Positions 9,587 to 18,458 of a stretch of DNA of 64,000 nt are shown here, piece by piece. Within the stretch, counting starts at the first letter, position 1; each line of letters begins with the position of its first letter. The translations under genes and the position numbers were made by a program. The stretch is from Paenarthrobacter aurescens (lineage in GTDB: Bacteria > Actinomycetota > Actinomycetes > Actinomycetales > Micrococcaceae), in assembly GCF_041549525.1 (NCBI RefSeq), contig NZ_CP157456.1, positions 1,302,001 through 1,366,000 on the forward strand, written 5' to 3'. The notes beneath the pieces are model-generated. The model was given only the letters and a program-made list of their open reading frames with translations, was not told the origin of the DNA and made no database searches.

Positions 9587-9616
9587 TTGACTGACGGGTA
9601 GTTACACGCGTGTAAT
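9587..9616 (+). promoter_or_regulatory. Probable whiB promoter with overlapping palindrome
   Basis: TTGACT (9587-9592) is followed after 18 bases by TGTAAT (9611-9616), a plausible -35/-10 pair. The perfect 14-bp palindrome TTACACGCGTGTAA (9602-9615) covers the spacer and the -10, where a repressor or regulator would block or reposition RNA polymerase. The remaining 376-bp gap (9331-9706) has no gene that I can support. The start codon of whiB is about 90 bases downstream, so there is a leader of moderate length. Confidence 0.5.
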
Positions 9617-9706
9617 TAGTAATCAACGCCGCTGCACAGATACCCGGAACGTCACCGGGAATCGGAAACACATCCAAGCAGCAGCTGCAAAATCAGGAGG
9701 GACGCC

Positions 9707-10249
9707 ATGGGGCAAGCGTTGCGTATCCAGGAAGATGCAGTCGTCGCAGAACATGCGTCGGTGAAATACCGTTCGCGGGAAGTACCGGGGGATTGGTACG
9801 TTGACCCGGCGGACCCGGAGGCGGCAGACCGGTACAACCAGAACGTGCAGCAGTCGCTGGAGGATCAGGCTACGGCCCTCCTCGCCGCACATGAGGCCTT
9901 GATTGGTGACCTGCCGGCCGGGCCGGACGAAGATTTGGACGACCCTCCCATGGAGTTGCGCCGTCCCCTTGAAACGCCGGGGCAACCTGTGTGGATTGGC
10001 CTTCCCCAGGGGGACTTCGATGACGAAGGCGAACTGGGCTGGCAGACTGACGCTTTGTGCGCGCAGACCGATCCTGAAGCCTTCTTCCCGGAGAAGGGCG
10101 GGTCAACCAGGGATGCCAAGAAGGTCTGCGGAGCGTGCAACGTCCGCTCGCAGTGCCTGGAATATGCTCTCGCCAATGATGAGCGGTTCGGAATTTGGGG
10201 TGGACTCTCCGAGCGGGAGCGTCGCCGGCTAAGGAAGCGAGCGGTCTAA
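9707..10249 (+). CDS. whiB: WhiB-family iron-sulfur transcription factor (WhiB2 type)
   Basis: A 180-residue protein whose C-terminal 70 residues are a complete Wbl domain: four cluster-ligating cysteines at about 118, 141, 144 and 150 (C-x22-C-x2-C-x5-C), the turn GIWGG (about 162-166) and a basic tail RRRLRKRAV. Wbl proteins carry a [4Fe-4S] cluster and act with the main sigma factor. The FFPEKGGSTRDAKKVC pattern matches Streptomyces WhiB and mycobacterial WhiB2, which control septation. The start is well supported by AGGAGGG (9696-9702) at close spacing. The N-terminal ~100 residues are acidic, with no recognised domain, and longer than in many WhiB2 proteins. Confidence 0.92.
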   Translation: MGQALRIQEDAVVAEHASVKYRSREVPGDWYVDPADPEAADRYNQNVQQSLEDQATALLAAHEALIGDLPAGPDEDLDDPPMELRRPLETPGQPVWIGLPQGDFDDEGELGWQTDALCAQTDPEAFFPEKGGSTRDAKKVCGACNVRSQCLEYALANDERFGIWGGLSERERRRLRKRAV

Positions 10250-10260
10250 TTCTCAAGGAA

Positions 10261-13200
10261 GTGCATGTTACCGCCGTCGTGGTTTCCCACGACGGCGGCA
10301 ACTATCTGCCCAGAACATTGGCGGCATTGTCGGACCAGACGCGTCCGGCAGATGCCGCCATTGGCGTTGATACAGGTTCGGCGGATAACTCGCTGGAGCT
10401 GCTCAGCGAGGCTCTTGGCCGGGACCATGTGACCTCGTTCCATCATGCGAAGTCAGGTTTCGGTGCAGCCATCCGTGCCGGTCTTCAGGTGCTCGCCCCC
10501 TCTGCTGGTGCGGCCGATGGGGGCAAGGACAGCGCTGCCGGGGAAAGTTCCGGCGCGCAGTCCGTCGAATGGATCTGGCTCCTGCACGACGACGCCGCAC
10601 CAGCGCCGGATGCCTTGGCGGAGCTTCTTCACGCTGTTGAACGCGCACCCTCCGTAACCGTGGCAGGCTGCAAGCAGCTTGGCTGGGACAACAAACGGCA
10701 CCTGGTGGATGTGGGACTCTCAACCAGCCGCTGGGCTGAACGCCTGACGCTGATTGACGCTGACGAAGTGGATCAAGGGCAATACGATGCCCGCACCGAC
10801 ACCTTCGCGGTGAACTCCGCGGGCATGCTGATCCGCCGCGATGTGTGGGAACTGTTGCAAGGATTTGACCCCGCCCTGCCCGGGAGCGGCGATGACGTGG
10901 ACTTCTGCTGGCGAAACTGGCTCGCAGGAAACCGCGTAGTTGTAGTCCCTGCTGCCCGCATGTTCCATGTGGAGCACCGCCCGCATGGACTGGGCACCTC
11001 CTCCGCTGCACGAAAAGCCCAAATCCACATGCGGCTCAAGCACACGCCGTGGTGGAATGTACCGTTCCAGGCGGTGGGCGCCTTGTTCGGTGCCGTGATC
11101 CGGCTCGTGCTGAGCATCCTGGTCAAGGAACCGGGGTATGGCCTCTCTCAGTTCAGCGCCACAGTGGCTGCGCTCATCCGCCCCGTTGCCATTGCCAAGG
11201 GCCGCCGCGTCGCAGCCGGAACACGCCGGGTCCACCGATCCGTGGTGCGCGGGCTGCAGACACCCACGCGGGAGGTGCGAGCCAACAGGCGGTCCTTGCT
11301 GGAAGCCATCCGGCCAGCCGATGAAACGCCGGCCTACTCCGATCTCCTTGCTCCCGAGCCCAGCGGAGACGCTGCAGATGATTTCGCGGCGCTGGCCACC
11401 AACGAGCGCGGCTGGGTAGGCACAGGTGCCGTGGCTGCTGTTGTGCTGGCCCTCGCCGCAGCACTGGTAGGACTGTTGGGACTCCTCCGTTCAGGCATTG
11501 TGGCCGGCGGGGGCCTCCTGCCTCTCTCAACCGCACCGGCAGATATCTGGGCCAACGCTTCCACTTGGTGGATCTCCTTGGGCGCTGGACTGCCCGGCCA
11601 CGGCGATCCTTTCGGCTATGTGCTGTGGCTGCTTGCACTTGTTGGAGGCGGTGACGGCAACGCCGCCATGGTGTGGTTTCTGATCCTTGCCATGCCGTTG
11701 TCCGCTCTGGGTGCCTGGTTCGCGGCAGGCGCACTGACCACCAAACGCCGTTTTCGGATGGCCGCAGCCCTGGCATGGGCCGGGGCTCCAGCTCTGCTGA
11801 TTGCCATCAACGAGGGCCGTGCAGGGGCTGTGGTAGCCCACGTCATGATGCCACTGCTGCTCTTGGCGCTGATTCGCGCCTCCGGCTCCTCAATCGCCCA
11901 AGGTCCGGCGTTGGCAAGGACACAGTTCAGCCGTCGACCAGCCGCCATAACCGGAAAGCCGGGCATTAACGGAACCCCGTCCTGGACTGCCGCTGCCGCA
12001 GCAGGTCTTGCCATGGCCGTGGTCACCGCCTCGGCGCCGTCGTTGTTGGGTCCGGTGATTGTTGCTGTGGTTCTGGCCGCCGTGGTCCTGGGGCAACGGG
12101 GCAAAACACTGTGGTGGTCACTCCTGCCTACCCTCGCCTTGTTCCTGCCCTATGGCATATCCGTGTTGGACAGGCCACGCTCGTTGCTGGCCGATCCCGG
12201 ACTGCCAATGACCTTTGAAGCCGCGCCGTTGTGGCAGCAGCTTCTTGGCCAACCGCTGGCGTTTGATGTGGACGGCGGATTGACCGGTTTGGCGGTTTTC
12301 GCACCGGGCGCTGTGCCGTGGGCCCTGTTGCTGGCTCTACTGGTCAGTGCACCAGTCCTGATCCTCGCGGTGGCCGCCCTGTTCCTGCCCGGTAAACGAG
12401 CTGCGTTGGCGCGGGTCTTCTGGTTGGTTGCCTTGGCTGTCCTTGCCAGCGGCTGGCTGGTGGGGCACGTAGCCACCGGGGTCAACAACAACGTCATTGT
12501 TGGCCCGTTCACAGGCCCGGCCGTTTCAGCAGCTGGTGTGCTGCTCCTTGGGGCTGCCATCCTCGGTGCTGAGAAGCTCTTCTCTGCTCCCCGCCAAGCA
12601 CCTAAGACTTCAAGTCGTTCGCTGCCGCTCCGGCGCATTGCCTCCGCTGTTGCCATGACGCTCCTGGTTGCCGGGCCCCTTGCAGGCATGGCCGCCTGGG
12701 CTGCCCAGAATGTTCTTCAGCCCACACCGATTGCCGGATCCAATGCCGCAACCGGGAACGGCGCTCCGGCATCTTCCCTGGGGACACCCCGCCAGGTTTG
12801 GCCCGTGGATACGGGAACGCTGCCGGCCACCGCCGTGGATCGTGGACAGGGACCCGAGCGCACGCGAACATTGGTGATCACCAGCGGCGAGCAGGGGGCC
12901 TTCTCCTCATCACTGATGCGTGGAGCCGGCACCACCCTGGACAGCTTGTCCACCATTGCCTCGGCCCGGACCCTCATTGGTGCGCCCGGACGTGAGGAAA
13001 TTGCGGAAGACGACGCCGCAACGACCTCCCTGCGCCGGGCCGTGGCTACCATAGTGGCTGGCACGGGCGTGGACCCACGGCCTGACCTTGAACAGCTTGG
13101 CGCCGGATTCATCGTCCTTAAAGCAGAGGACAACGCCGCCCAGCTCACCGCCAGCAGGATTGACGCAGTCCCGGGACTGGTGGCCGTTGGTCAAACCGAC

Positions 13201-13650
13201 GCCGGGTGGTTGTGGCGTGTGACCCCCCGGAACCAGGAAGCCGCAACAGCGGCTGACACTGCACACCGGGTGCGGATAGTGGACTCCCAAGGCGCTCTGG
13301 TCAGTACTTTGCCGTCTGAGGAAGTCAACGTGGATGCCACGGTGCCGTCAGGGGGCGAGGGCCGTAAGATCATCCTCGCCGAACGTGCCGATCCCGGCTG
13401 GACCGCGTGGGTGGATGGTCGCCAACTGCAGGCCACAACCTCCGGATGGTCACAGGCGTTTGAGTTGCCTGCCAGCGGCGGGGACCTTGAAATCCGTTTC
13501 ACCAACCCCTGGGCCCTGTGGTTCGGATTATTGCAGGCGGTGGTGATCGGATTGACGGTTCTGTTGGCTGTACCGATGCCCGCGCGCCGTAGCCGTACCG
13601 GCATGTCGAGGGACGAAGTATCCCTCCGTAAGGAGTACAGCAGTGTCTGA
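10261..13650 (+). CDS. Large membrane glycosyltransferase (GT2 domain plus multi-pass region)
   Basis: About 1,129 residues. The N-terminal ~280 residues are a GT-A fold family 2 glycosyltransferase: VTAVVVSHDGGNYLPRTLAAL, WIWLLHDDAAPAPDAL (DxD-type site), and GSGDDVDFCWR with downstream histidines. After a linker come about a dozen hydrophobic segments (about residues 380-860), then an extracytoplasmic domain and a final membrane helix near 1095-1115. The start is uncertain: GTG 10261 gives a natural MHVTAVVVS N-terminus but AAGGA is very close, and a TTG at 10195 would overlap whiB. The gene is 11 bases after whiB and overlaps the DUF5719 gene by 8 bases. It probably glycosylates an envelope component; acceptor unknown. 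Confidence 0.85.
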   Translation: MHVTAVVVSHDGGNYLPRTLAALSDQTRPADAAIGVDTGSADNSLELLSEALGRDHVTSFHHAKSGFGAAIRAGLQVLAPSAGAADGGKDSAAGESSGAQSVEWIWLLHDDAAPAPDALAELLHAVERAPSVTVAGCKQLGWDNKRHLVDVGLSTSRWAERLTLIDADEVDQGQYDARTDTFAVNSAGMLIRRDVWELLQGFDPALPGSGDDVDFCWRNWLAGNRVVVVPAARMFHVEHRPHGLGTSSAARKAQIHMRLKHTPWWNVPFQAVGALFGAVIRLVLSILVKEPGYGLSQFSATVAALIRPVAIAKGRRVAAGTRRVHRSVVRGLQTPTREVRANRRSLLEAIRPADETPAYSDLLAPEPSGDAADDFAALATNERGWVGTGAVAAVVLALAAALVGLLGLLRSGIVAGGGLLPLSTAPADIWANASTWWISLGAGLPGHGDPFGYVLWLLALVGGGDGNAAMVWFLILAMPLSALGAWFAAGALTTKRRFRMAAALAWAGAPALLIAINEGRAGAVVAHVMMPLLLLALIRASGSSIAQGPALARTQFSRRPAAITGKPGINGTPSWTAAAAAGLAMAVVTASAPSLLGPVIVAVVLAAVVLGQRGKTLWWSLLPTLALFLPYGISVLDRPRSLLADPGLPMTFEAAPLWQQLLGQPLAFDVDGGLTGLAVFAPGAVPWALLLALLVSAPVLILAVAALFLPGKRAALARVFWLVALAVLASGWLVGHVATGVNNNVIVGPFTGPAVSAAGVLLLGAAILGAEKLFSAPRQAPKTSSRSLPLRRIASAVAMTLLVAGPLAGMAAWAAQNVLQPTPIAGSNAATGNGAPASSLGTPRQVWPVDTGTLPATAVDRGQGPERTRTLVITSGEQGAFSSSLMRGAGTTLDSLSTIASARTLIGAPGREEIAEDDAATTSLRRAVATIVAGTGVDPRPDLEQLGAGFIVLKAEDNAAQLTASRIDAVPGLVAVGQTDAGWLWRVTPRNQEAATAADTAHRVRIVDSQGALVSTLPSEEVNVDATVPSGGEGRKIILAERADPGWTAWVDGRQLQATTSGWSQAFELPASGGDLEIRFTNPWALWFGLLQAVVIGLTVLLAVPMPARRSRTGMSRDEVSLRKEYSSV

Positions 13651-15352
13651 GGACCAAAAGAACCCGTCCGCCGGCAGCCATGGGGCCCCGGCGCCTGCCA
13701 AGTCCCGCAGCACCAAGGCCCCCAGCACCAAGTCCCACAGCGCCAAGTCCCGCTCCAGCAACGGGGGTTCCGGCAGCCGCAGCTCCAACAAGGGTGTCAT
13801 CACCGGCGTTCTCTCCGCCGTGGTTATCCTGGCGGCGGGCGGAGGGGCGGTGGCCGCCACTTCCATGGTGCCCGAGCCTTCCGGCGGAACCACCATGGAT
13901 ATCCGCCAGGCAGACGTACCGGCCGGCCGGGCCCTGGGAGTTTGTCCGGAACCGGCGCGGCTGGTGAACGGAACAGTAGTGGGAACCGACGCAGAATTCA
14001 GCCCCGTCTCCACCACTGCTGCCAGCGCCCTGAACGCGGTGGTGCTGAGCAACCCAGCCGGGACGGTGCCCGGCAGCAGTGTGGCATCGCTCGGTGGTGG
14101 CATGGTGGCGAAAATCGCGGACGCGCCAACCAGCACTCCCACGCCAACTGTTGGACCGCCGGTTCTTGCAGCCGGCGTTGCGTCCATTAGCCCTGTGACC
14201 TCGCCGGCAGTAGTGGGCGCCGATGCCGTGGGAAACGAGCAGGCGTCGTTGGCTGCGAACCTCAGCTACTCAGCCACTGACGGCGATCTCCGGGGGCTGG
14301 CATCAACTCAATGCCAGCCGCCGGGAAACGACTCCTGGCTTTTGGGCGCGAACACGGCCGTGGGCCGGACCGCGGTTCTGAACGTAAGCAACGCCTCCGA
14401 GACCCCGGCCACTGTGAACCTTGAACTTTATGGAGATGCAGGGCAGATCCAGGCGCCCGGTGCGCGCGGCCTCCTGGTGGCTCCAGGAACCACCCGTTCG
14501 GTGAACCTGGCGGGCCTGGCTCCCGGCGAATCCCAACTTGCCGTGCACGTGCGAAGCACAGGCGGACCGGTTGCAGCCACCATCCAACAAAGCGTGCTGC
14601 GTGGCATCGCTCCGGGTGGCGTGGAATACCTCTCTCCTGGCGCGGGGCCGTCGAACCAACAGGTGATGTCCGGCGTCGATATTCAGGACCCGGCCGGAGT
14701 CAAAGCTCTGGGCGCTAAGTCAGGTTTCGCTGATGCCGTGCCAGCTCTTCAGCTTGCGGTACCTGGATCTACTGACGCCGTGGTCCAAGTCAGCCTTTAT
14801 GGTGCCAACGGTGAACGCAAGATTCCCAACGGGGGAGTGGTGACGGTCAAAGGCGGGACTGTGGCAACCCTGAACCTTGACGGCGTTCCGGCAGGCAGCT
14901 ACACGGTCAGGGCCAGTTCCGATGTCTCGTTCCTGGCGTCATCGAGGATAACCCGGGGCGTCAAGGCCGAGGACGCAACGGACTTTGCCTGGTCGCCTTC
15001 TTCGGCCCGCCTCGGTAGCCAGCATCTGGTGGCCATACCGCGGGAGGGCCAGAGGTTCTTGAGCCTGGGAGTTCCTGAGGGGCGGGGCACCGTCAGCTAC
15101 GCTCCGGTGACTGCCGATGGCAAGGTGGGCAAGGCTGTTGACGTTGATATGTCCGGTGGGACCACTTCCATGATTGAGCTGCCTGAGAAGTCCGGGGGCT
15201 CGGTGGTGGCCGGATACGTGGTTTCCGCCTCCGGTGACCCGGTGTACGGCGCATTGGTCCTGGGAAAGCAAGGCCGCACCGATGTCTCGGTGGTGGCAAT
15301 TCAGGATGCAGCCGCAGGACTGCAGAAGGTGCCAGTCTCTGTTGGCTACTAG
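13643..15352 (+). CDS. DUF5719 family exported protein
   Basis: A 569-residue protein with a long Ser/Lys-rich cytoplasmic tail (about residues 1-45), one transmembrane helix (GVLSAVVILAAGGGAVAAT, about 51-69) and a large secreted part with repeated beta-rich segments such as GRTAVLNVSNASETPATVNLELYG. It matches the DUF5719 type that follows the giant glycosyltransferase in many actinobacteria. The GTG start at 13643 lies inside the end of the glycosyltransferase gene, so translation is coupled and the two proteins probably work together at the cell surface. No catalytic motif is evident. Just past the stop codon a 12-bp stretch including it is repeated once (15341-15352, 15358-15369). Confidence 0.8.
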   Translation: MSEDQKNPSAGSHGAPAPAKSRSTKAPSTKSHSAKSRSSNGGSGSRSSNKGVITGVLSAVVILAAGGGAVAATSMVPEPSGGTTMDIRQADVPAGRALGVCPEPARLVNGTVVGTDAEFSPVSTTAASALNAVVLSNPAGTVPGSSVASLGGGMVAKIADAPTSTPTPTVGPPVLAAGVASISPVTSPAVVGADAVGNEQASLAANLSYSATDGDLRGLASTQCQPPGNDSWLLGANTAVGRTAVLNVSNASETPATVNLELYGDAGQIQAPGARGLLVAPGTTRSVNLAGLAPGESQLAVHVRSTGGPVAATIQQSVLRGIAPGGVEYLSPGAGPSNQQVMSGVDIQDPAGVKALGAKSGFADAVPALQLAVPGSTDAVVQVSLYGANGERKIPNGGVVTVKGGTVATLNLDGVPAGSYTVRASSDVSFLASSRITRGVKAEDATDFAWSPSSARLGSQHLVAIPREGQRFLSLGVPEGRGTVSYAPVTADGKVGKAVDVDMSGGTTSMIELPEKSGGSVVAGYVVSASGDPVYGALVLGKQGRTDVSVVAIQDAAAGLQKVPVSVGY

Positions 15353-15392
15353 TCCTGGTTGGCTACTAGGCGTGCGGGTGGTTACTCATGAA

Positions 15393-15911
15393 CTATTGGT
15401 ATCGACGCCGGTAGACAGGGTCCAGCGTCTCCGGCGGCACGCCGAGCATTTCGGCAGTGTACTCCACCACGACGTCGTGGACGAGGTCTTGGAGTTCCTC
15501 CCGGGTGGACGCGCCCTGCTCCACCACCCGGCGGTAAACCGTGATCATGGGAGCCTCGCCGCGCCCTCCGGGAGTGTACGAGCCCATTGGGGCAGTGTTT
15601 CCTGAGGCGACAAGCTGCTCAAGGTTGGGCGGAATTTCGTCCACAGCAAAGAGGACACCGTCCAGTTGTTTGCCCCACATGTCCTGAAGCCGCTCTGCGG
15701 AGTCCAGCACCATGTCATCAAAACGTTCTGCGCGGGTCCGGAACCCGGGAAGATTGGGGAGCATCAATTCTCCGCGCAGTCCCCGTCCGTGACGATTGCG
15801 CCGGCGTCGTCGGAAACCCCGTACTTCCGAACCGGCGTGTTCCTGGGCCTGATCGCCATCGGCGTCAGTCCACCGGATATTGAACCCGGGAACATGTGGC
15901 TGTGACTGCAT
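15393..15911 (-). CDS. Metallopeptidase-family (zincin-like) protein lacking HExxH
   Basis: A 172-residue protein of the small zincin-like family usually annotated metallopeptidase family protein (PF06262 type). Recognisable features are RRRRRNRHGRGLRG, RTRAERFDDMVLDSAERL and VDEIPPN. Family members with enzymatic potential have HExxHH; here the aligned segment reads LVHDVVVEYTAEMLG, so the second histidine is missing and a zinc protease activity is doubtful. The start ATG at 15911 has no clear ribosome binding site, but the conserved RHGRGLRG motif shows the frame must begin well upstream of the Met at about 50. Divergent from DUF3499, as in M. tuberculosis Rv3258c-Rv3259. Confidence 0.75.
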   Translation of the reverse strand: MQSQPHVPGFNIRWTDADGDQAQEHAGSEVRGFRRRRRNRHGRGLRGELMLPNLPGFRTRAERFDDMVLDSAERLQDMWGKQLDGVLFAVDEIPPNLEQLVASGNTAPMGSYTPGGRGEAPMITVYRRVVEQGASTREELQDLVHDVVVEYTAEMLGVPPETLDPVYRRRYQ

Positions 15912-16076
15912 ATATCGACTTTAGTACCGAGGAACCTTCAACGCGACCTCATGGCGTCCACCGCGCCGCGACGCTTGTTACCGCGGGACGCTTTACAGCT
16001 GATGCCCCCGCGAGATAGCGGGGCACGGGCCATCAATACACAAAGTAGGCGCCCAATGGCGCTAATCTGGGATGTT

Positions 16077-16454
16077 GTGGGTGCCATTCGTCAGTGTTCG
16101 AGATCAGCCTGCCGCCAATCCGCGGTGGCCACTTTGACGTACGTGTACGCAGAGTCAACAGCAGTTCTGGGGCCTCTGGCCACGTTCGCGGAACCGCATG
16201 CCTATGATCTTTGCTCACAGCATGCGGAGTCCCTCACGGTTCCTCGCGGTTGGGAAGTCCTGCGCCTGGCCATGCCCACAACACCGCAGGAACCGGGCCC
16301 GGATGATTTGCTGGCTCTGGCCAACGCTGTCCGCGAGGCGGCGTCTGCCCCTGCGGAAACTCCTGCCCGGCAGGGTCACGCCCAGATGGAGCCGCCCGTC
16401 GGTACTGAAGGCACCCGTCGCGGGCACTTGCGTATCCTCCGCGAACCGTCTTAG
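16077..16454 (+). CDS. DUF3499 family protein
   Basis: About 125 residues. The conserved N-terminus GAIRQCSRSACRQSAVATLTY with two closely spaced cysteines, and YDLCSQHAESLTVPRGWEVLRL with a further Cys and His, resemble a small zinc-ribbon-like metal site. The family is found throughout actinobacteria, next to phosphomannomutase and WhiB genes; its function is unknown. I chose GTG 16077 because conservation starts there and GGGAT lies a few bases upstream; an ATG at 16056 is the alternative. The C-terminal third is poorly conserved in character and probably disordered. Confidence 0.82.
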   Translation: MGAIRQCSRSACRQSAVATLTYVYAESTAVLGPLATFAEPHAYDLCSQHAESLTVPRGWEVLRLAMPTTPQEPGPDDLLALANAVREAASAPAETPARQGHAQMEPPVGTEGTRRGHLRILREPS

Positions 16455-16597
16455 CAGGTCGCATTCCGGAACCTGACCGGTGCCCGGAACGCAATTCGTC
16501 GCCGGTATCAAAACACGATCTCCCTGCGCGGTAGTCTGGAATCTGCAGATATATCCGCCAGCGGCGCCTTCCCGGCGCCACCCAGGGAGCATCATTC

Positions 16598-16816
16598 ATG
16601 CCAAAGGTCAGTCCTGAACTGTTGTCCATCCTGCGTTGCCCTGTAACGGGTTCACCGTTGGTCCAAGAGGGCGATGAGTTGGTTTCCACCGACGCCGCCG
16701 CGGACGGCGAGAAGCTCCGCTACACCATTGAGGATGGCATCCCGTTGCTCCTGCCGCCGGAACTGCTGGCCGCCGCCAACACAGCTACCTCCGGCCAGCA
16801 CGATTCCAAGGCCTGA
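16598..16816 (+). CDS. Trm112-family zinc-ribbon-like protein
   Basis: A 72-residue protein of the Trm112/UPF0434 family. MPKVSPELLSILRCPVTGSPL and the YTIEDGIPLLLPPE ending are typical. In eukaryotes Trm112 activates methyltransferases; in bacteria the role is mostly unknown. Only one cysteine (RCPVTG) of the usual zinc-ribbon set is present, so it probably does not bind zinc. It lies 45 bases upstream of ahcY in the same direction and may be co-transcribed. An AHCY-methyltransferase link is tempting but only inferred from the neighbourhood. Confidence 0.85.
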   Translation: MPKVSPELLSILRCPVTGSPLVQEGDELVSTDAAADGEKLRYTIEDGIPLLLPPELLAAANTATSGQHDSKA

Positions 16817-16861
16817 GTCGCCCTCTCCCACCCCACCCGCACGGTACCCCTAAGGACTTCC

Positions 16862-18340
16862 ATGACTTTTGACTTCAAAGTGGCTGACATCACTCTCGCG
16901 GAGGCCGGGCGCCACCAGATCCGCCTCGCCGAGCACGAAATGCCGGGCCTCATGTCGCTCCGCGCTGAATTCGGCGCCTCCCAGCCCCTCAAGGGTGCCA
17001 GGATCGCAGGGTCCTTGCACATGACGGTCCAAACCGCTGTGCTCATTGAAACCCTCACTGCCTTGGGCGCGGAGGTTCGCTGGGCCTCCTGCAACATTTT
17101 CTCCACCCAGGACGAAGCCGCTGCCGCCGTCGTCGTTGGCAAGGGCACCCCGGAGAACCCGCAGGGTGTCCCGGTGTTCGCTTGGAAGGGCGAAACCCTG
17201 GAGGAGTATTGGTGGACTGCGGAGCAGATCCTCACCTGGCCCGGAGCTGACGAGAACCCTGAGCTGGGCCCGAATATGATTCTCGACGACGGCGGCGACG
17301 CCACGCTGCTGCTGCACAAGGGCGTCGACTTCGAAGCCGCAGGGGCCGTGCCCACCGCCACCGAGGATGATCCGGAAGAGTACGTCCTCATCCTGGATCT
17401 CCTGCGCAGGACCCTTGCCGCTGATCCGCAGAAGTGGACCCGTCTGGCAGCCCGTATTGAGGGCGTTACTGAAGAGACCACCACCGGCGTGCACCGCCTT
17501 TACCAGCTCGCTGAGCAAGGCAAGCTGCTGTTCCCGGCCATCAACGTCAACGACTCCGTGACCAAGAGCAAGTTCGACAACAAGTACGGCATCCGCCACT
17601 CCCTCCCGGACGGCATCAACCGGGCCACAGATGTCCTCATGGGTGGCAAGGTTGCCGTTGTGTGCGGCTATGGCGACGTCGGCAAGGGTGCCGCTGAGGC
17701 GCTGCGCGGCCAGGGCTCACGCGTCATTGTCACTGAGATTGACCCCATTTGTGCGCTCCAGGCCGCGATGGACGGCTACCAGGTGGCCAAGCTGGAGACG
17801 GTGCTTGCCCAAGGTGACATCTTCATCACCACCACAGGCAACAAGGACGTCATCATGGCCGAGCACATGCTGGGCATGAAGAACAAGGCAATCGTTGGAA
17901 ACATCGGCCACTTCGACAACGAGATCGACATCGCCGGGCTCGCGAAGATTCCAGGCGTCAAGAAGGTTGAGATCAAGCCGCAGGTTCACGAGTGGGTGTT
18001 CGAGGCCGGCACGGATTCGGAGCGATCCATCATTGTGCTGTCCGAGGGCCGGTTGCTGAACCTGGGCAACGCCACAGGCCATCCGTCGTTCGTGATGAGC
18101 AACTCCTTTGCCAATCAGACCATTGCCCAGATTGAGCTCTGGACCAAGAAGGACCAGCCGGCCGGTGAGCGCGAGTACCAGAACCAGGTGTACGTGCTGC
18201 CCAAGATCCTGGATGAAAAGGTTGCGCGCCTTCACCTTGACGCCTTGGGCGTGGAGCTCACGGAACTGAGCAAGGACCAGGCAGACTACCTGGATCTGGA
18301 TGTTGCAGGCCCGTACAAGCCGGAGCACTACCGGTACTAG
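16862..18340 (+). CDS. ahcY: Adenosylhomocysteinase
   Basis: Reversibly hydrolyses S-adenosylhomocysteine to adenosine and homocysteine, removing the product inhibitor of methyltransferases. The 492-residue length is typical of the long bacterial type. Visible are [16 protein letters not shown] (substrate domain), [13 protein letters not shown], the NAD-binding [26 protein letters not shown], and the C-terminal [17 protein letters not shown] with the conserved Lys and Tyr that close the NAD site. TAAGGA lies upstream of the ATG. Only 45 bases separate it from Trm112, so there is no room for an SAH riboswitch there. A strong hairpin follows the gene. Confidence 0.97.
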   Translation: MTFDFKVADITLAEAGRHQIRLAEHEMPGLMSLRAEFGASQPLKGARIAGSLHMTVQTAVLIETLTALGAEVRWASCNIFSTQDEAAAAVVVGKGTPENPQGVPVFAWKGETLEEYWWTAEQILTWPGADENPELGPNMILDDGGDATLLLHKGVDFEAAGAVPTATEDDPEEYVLILDLLRRTLAADPQKWTRLAARIEGVTEETTTGVHRLYQLAEQGKLLFPAINVNDSVTKSKFDNKYGIRHSLPDGINRATDVLMGGKVAVVCGYGDVGKGAAEALRGQGSRVIVTEIDPICALQAAMDGYQVAKLETVLAQGDIFITTTGNKDVIMAEHMLGMKNKAIVGNIGHFDNEIDIAGLAKIPGVKKVEIKPQVHEWVFEAGTDSERSIIVLSEGRLLNLGNATGHPSFVMSNSFANQTIAQIELWTKKDQPAGEREYQNQVYVLPKILDEKVARLHLDALGVELTELSKDQADYLDLDVAGPYKPEHYRY

Positions 18341-18380
18341 CCGAGGCGGTTCGCCCGGCGCTGCTAACCCAAATCGATGG

Positions 18381-18419
18381 CGAAAGGCCGGACACGCGAT
18401 CTGCGTGGCCGGCCTTTCG
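18381..18419 (+). terminator. Hairpin terminator after ahcY
   Basis: CGAAAGGCCGGACACG (18381-18396) pairs with CGTGGCCGGCCTTTCG (18404-18419) with one mismatch over 16 bp and a 7-base loop. No T-run follows, as is common for actinobacterial terminators. Confidence 0.75.
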
Positions 18420-18458
18420 GCTAGAATTGGGTGTTCAGTAATGCTTGCGGGGGACAGG

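Noticed and set aside
15341-15369. 12-bp direct repeat over the DUF5719 stop codon as a regulatory site
   Set aside because: Two copies 17 bp apart are easily explained by a small slippage duplication; no further copies or structure.
16817-16861. SAH riboswitch before ahcY
   Set aside because: Only 45 bases separate Trm112 from ahcY, which is too short for the structure.
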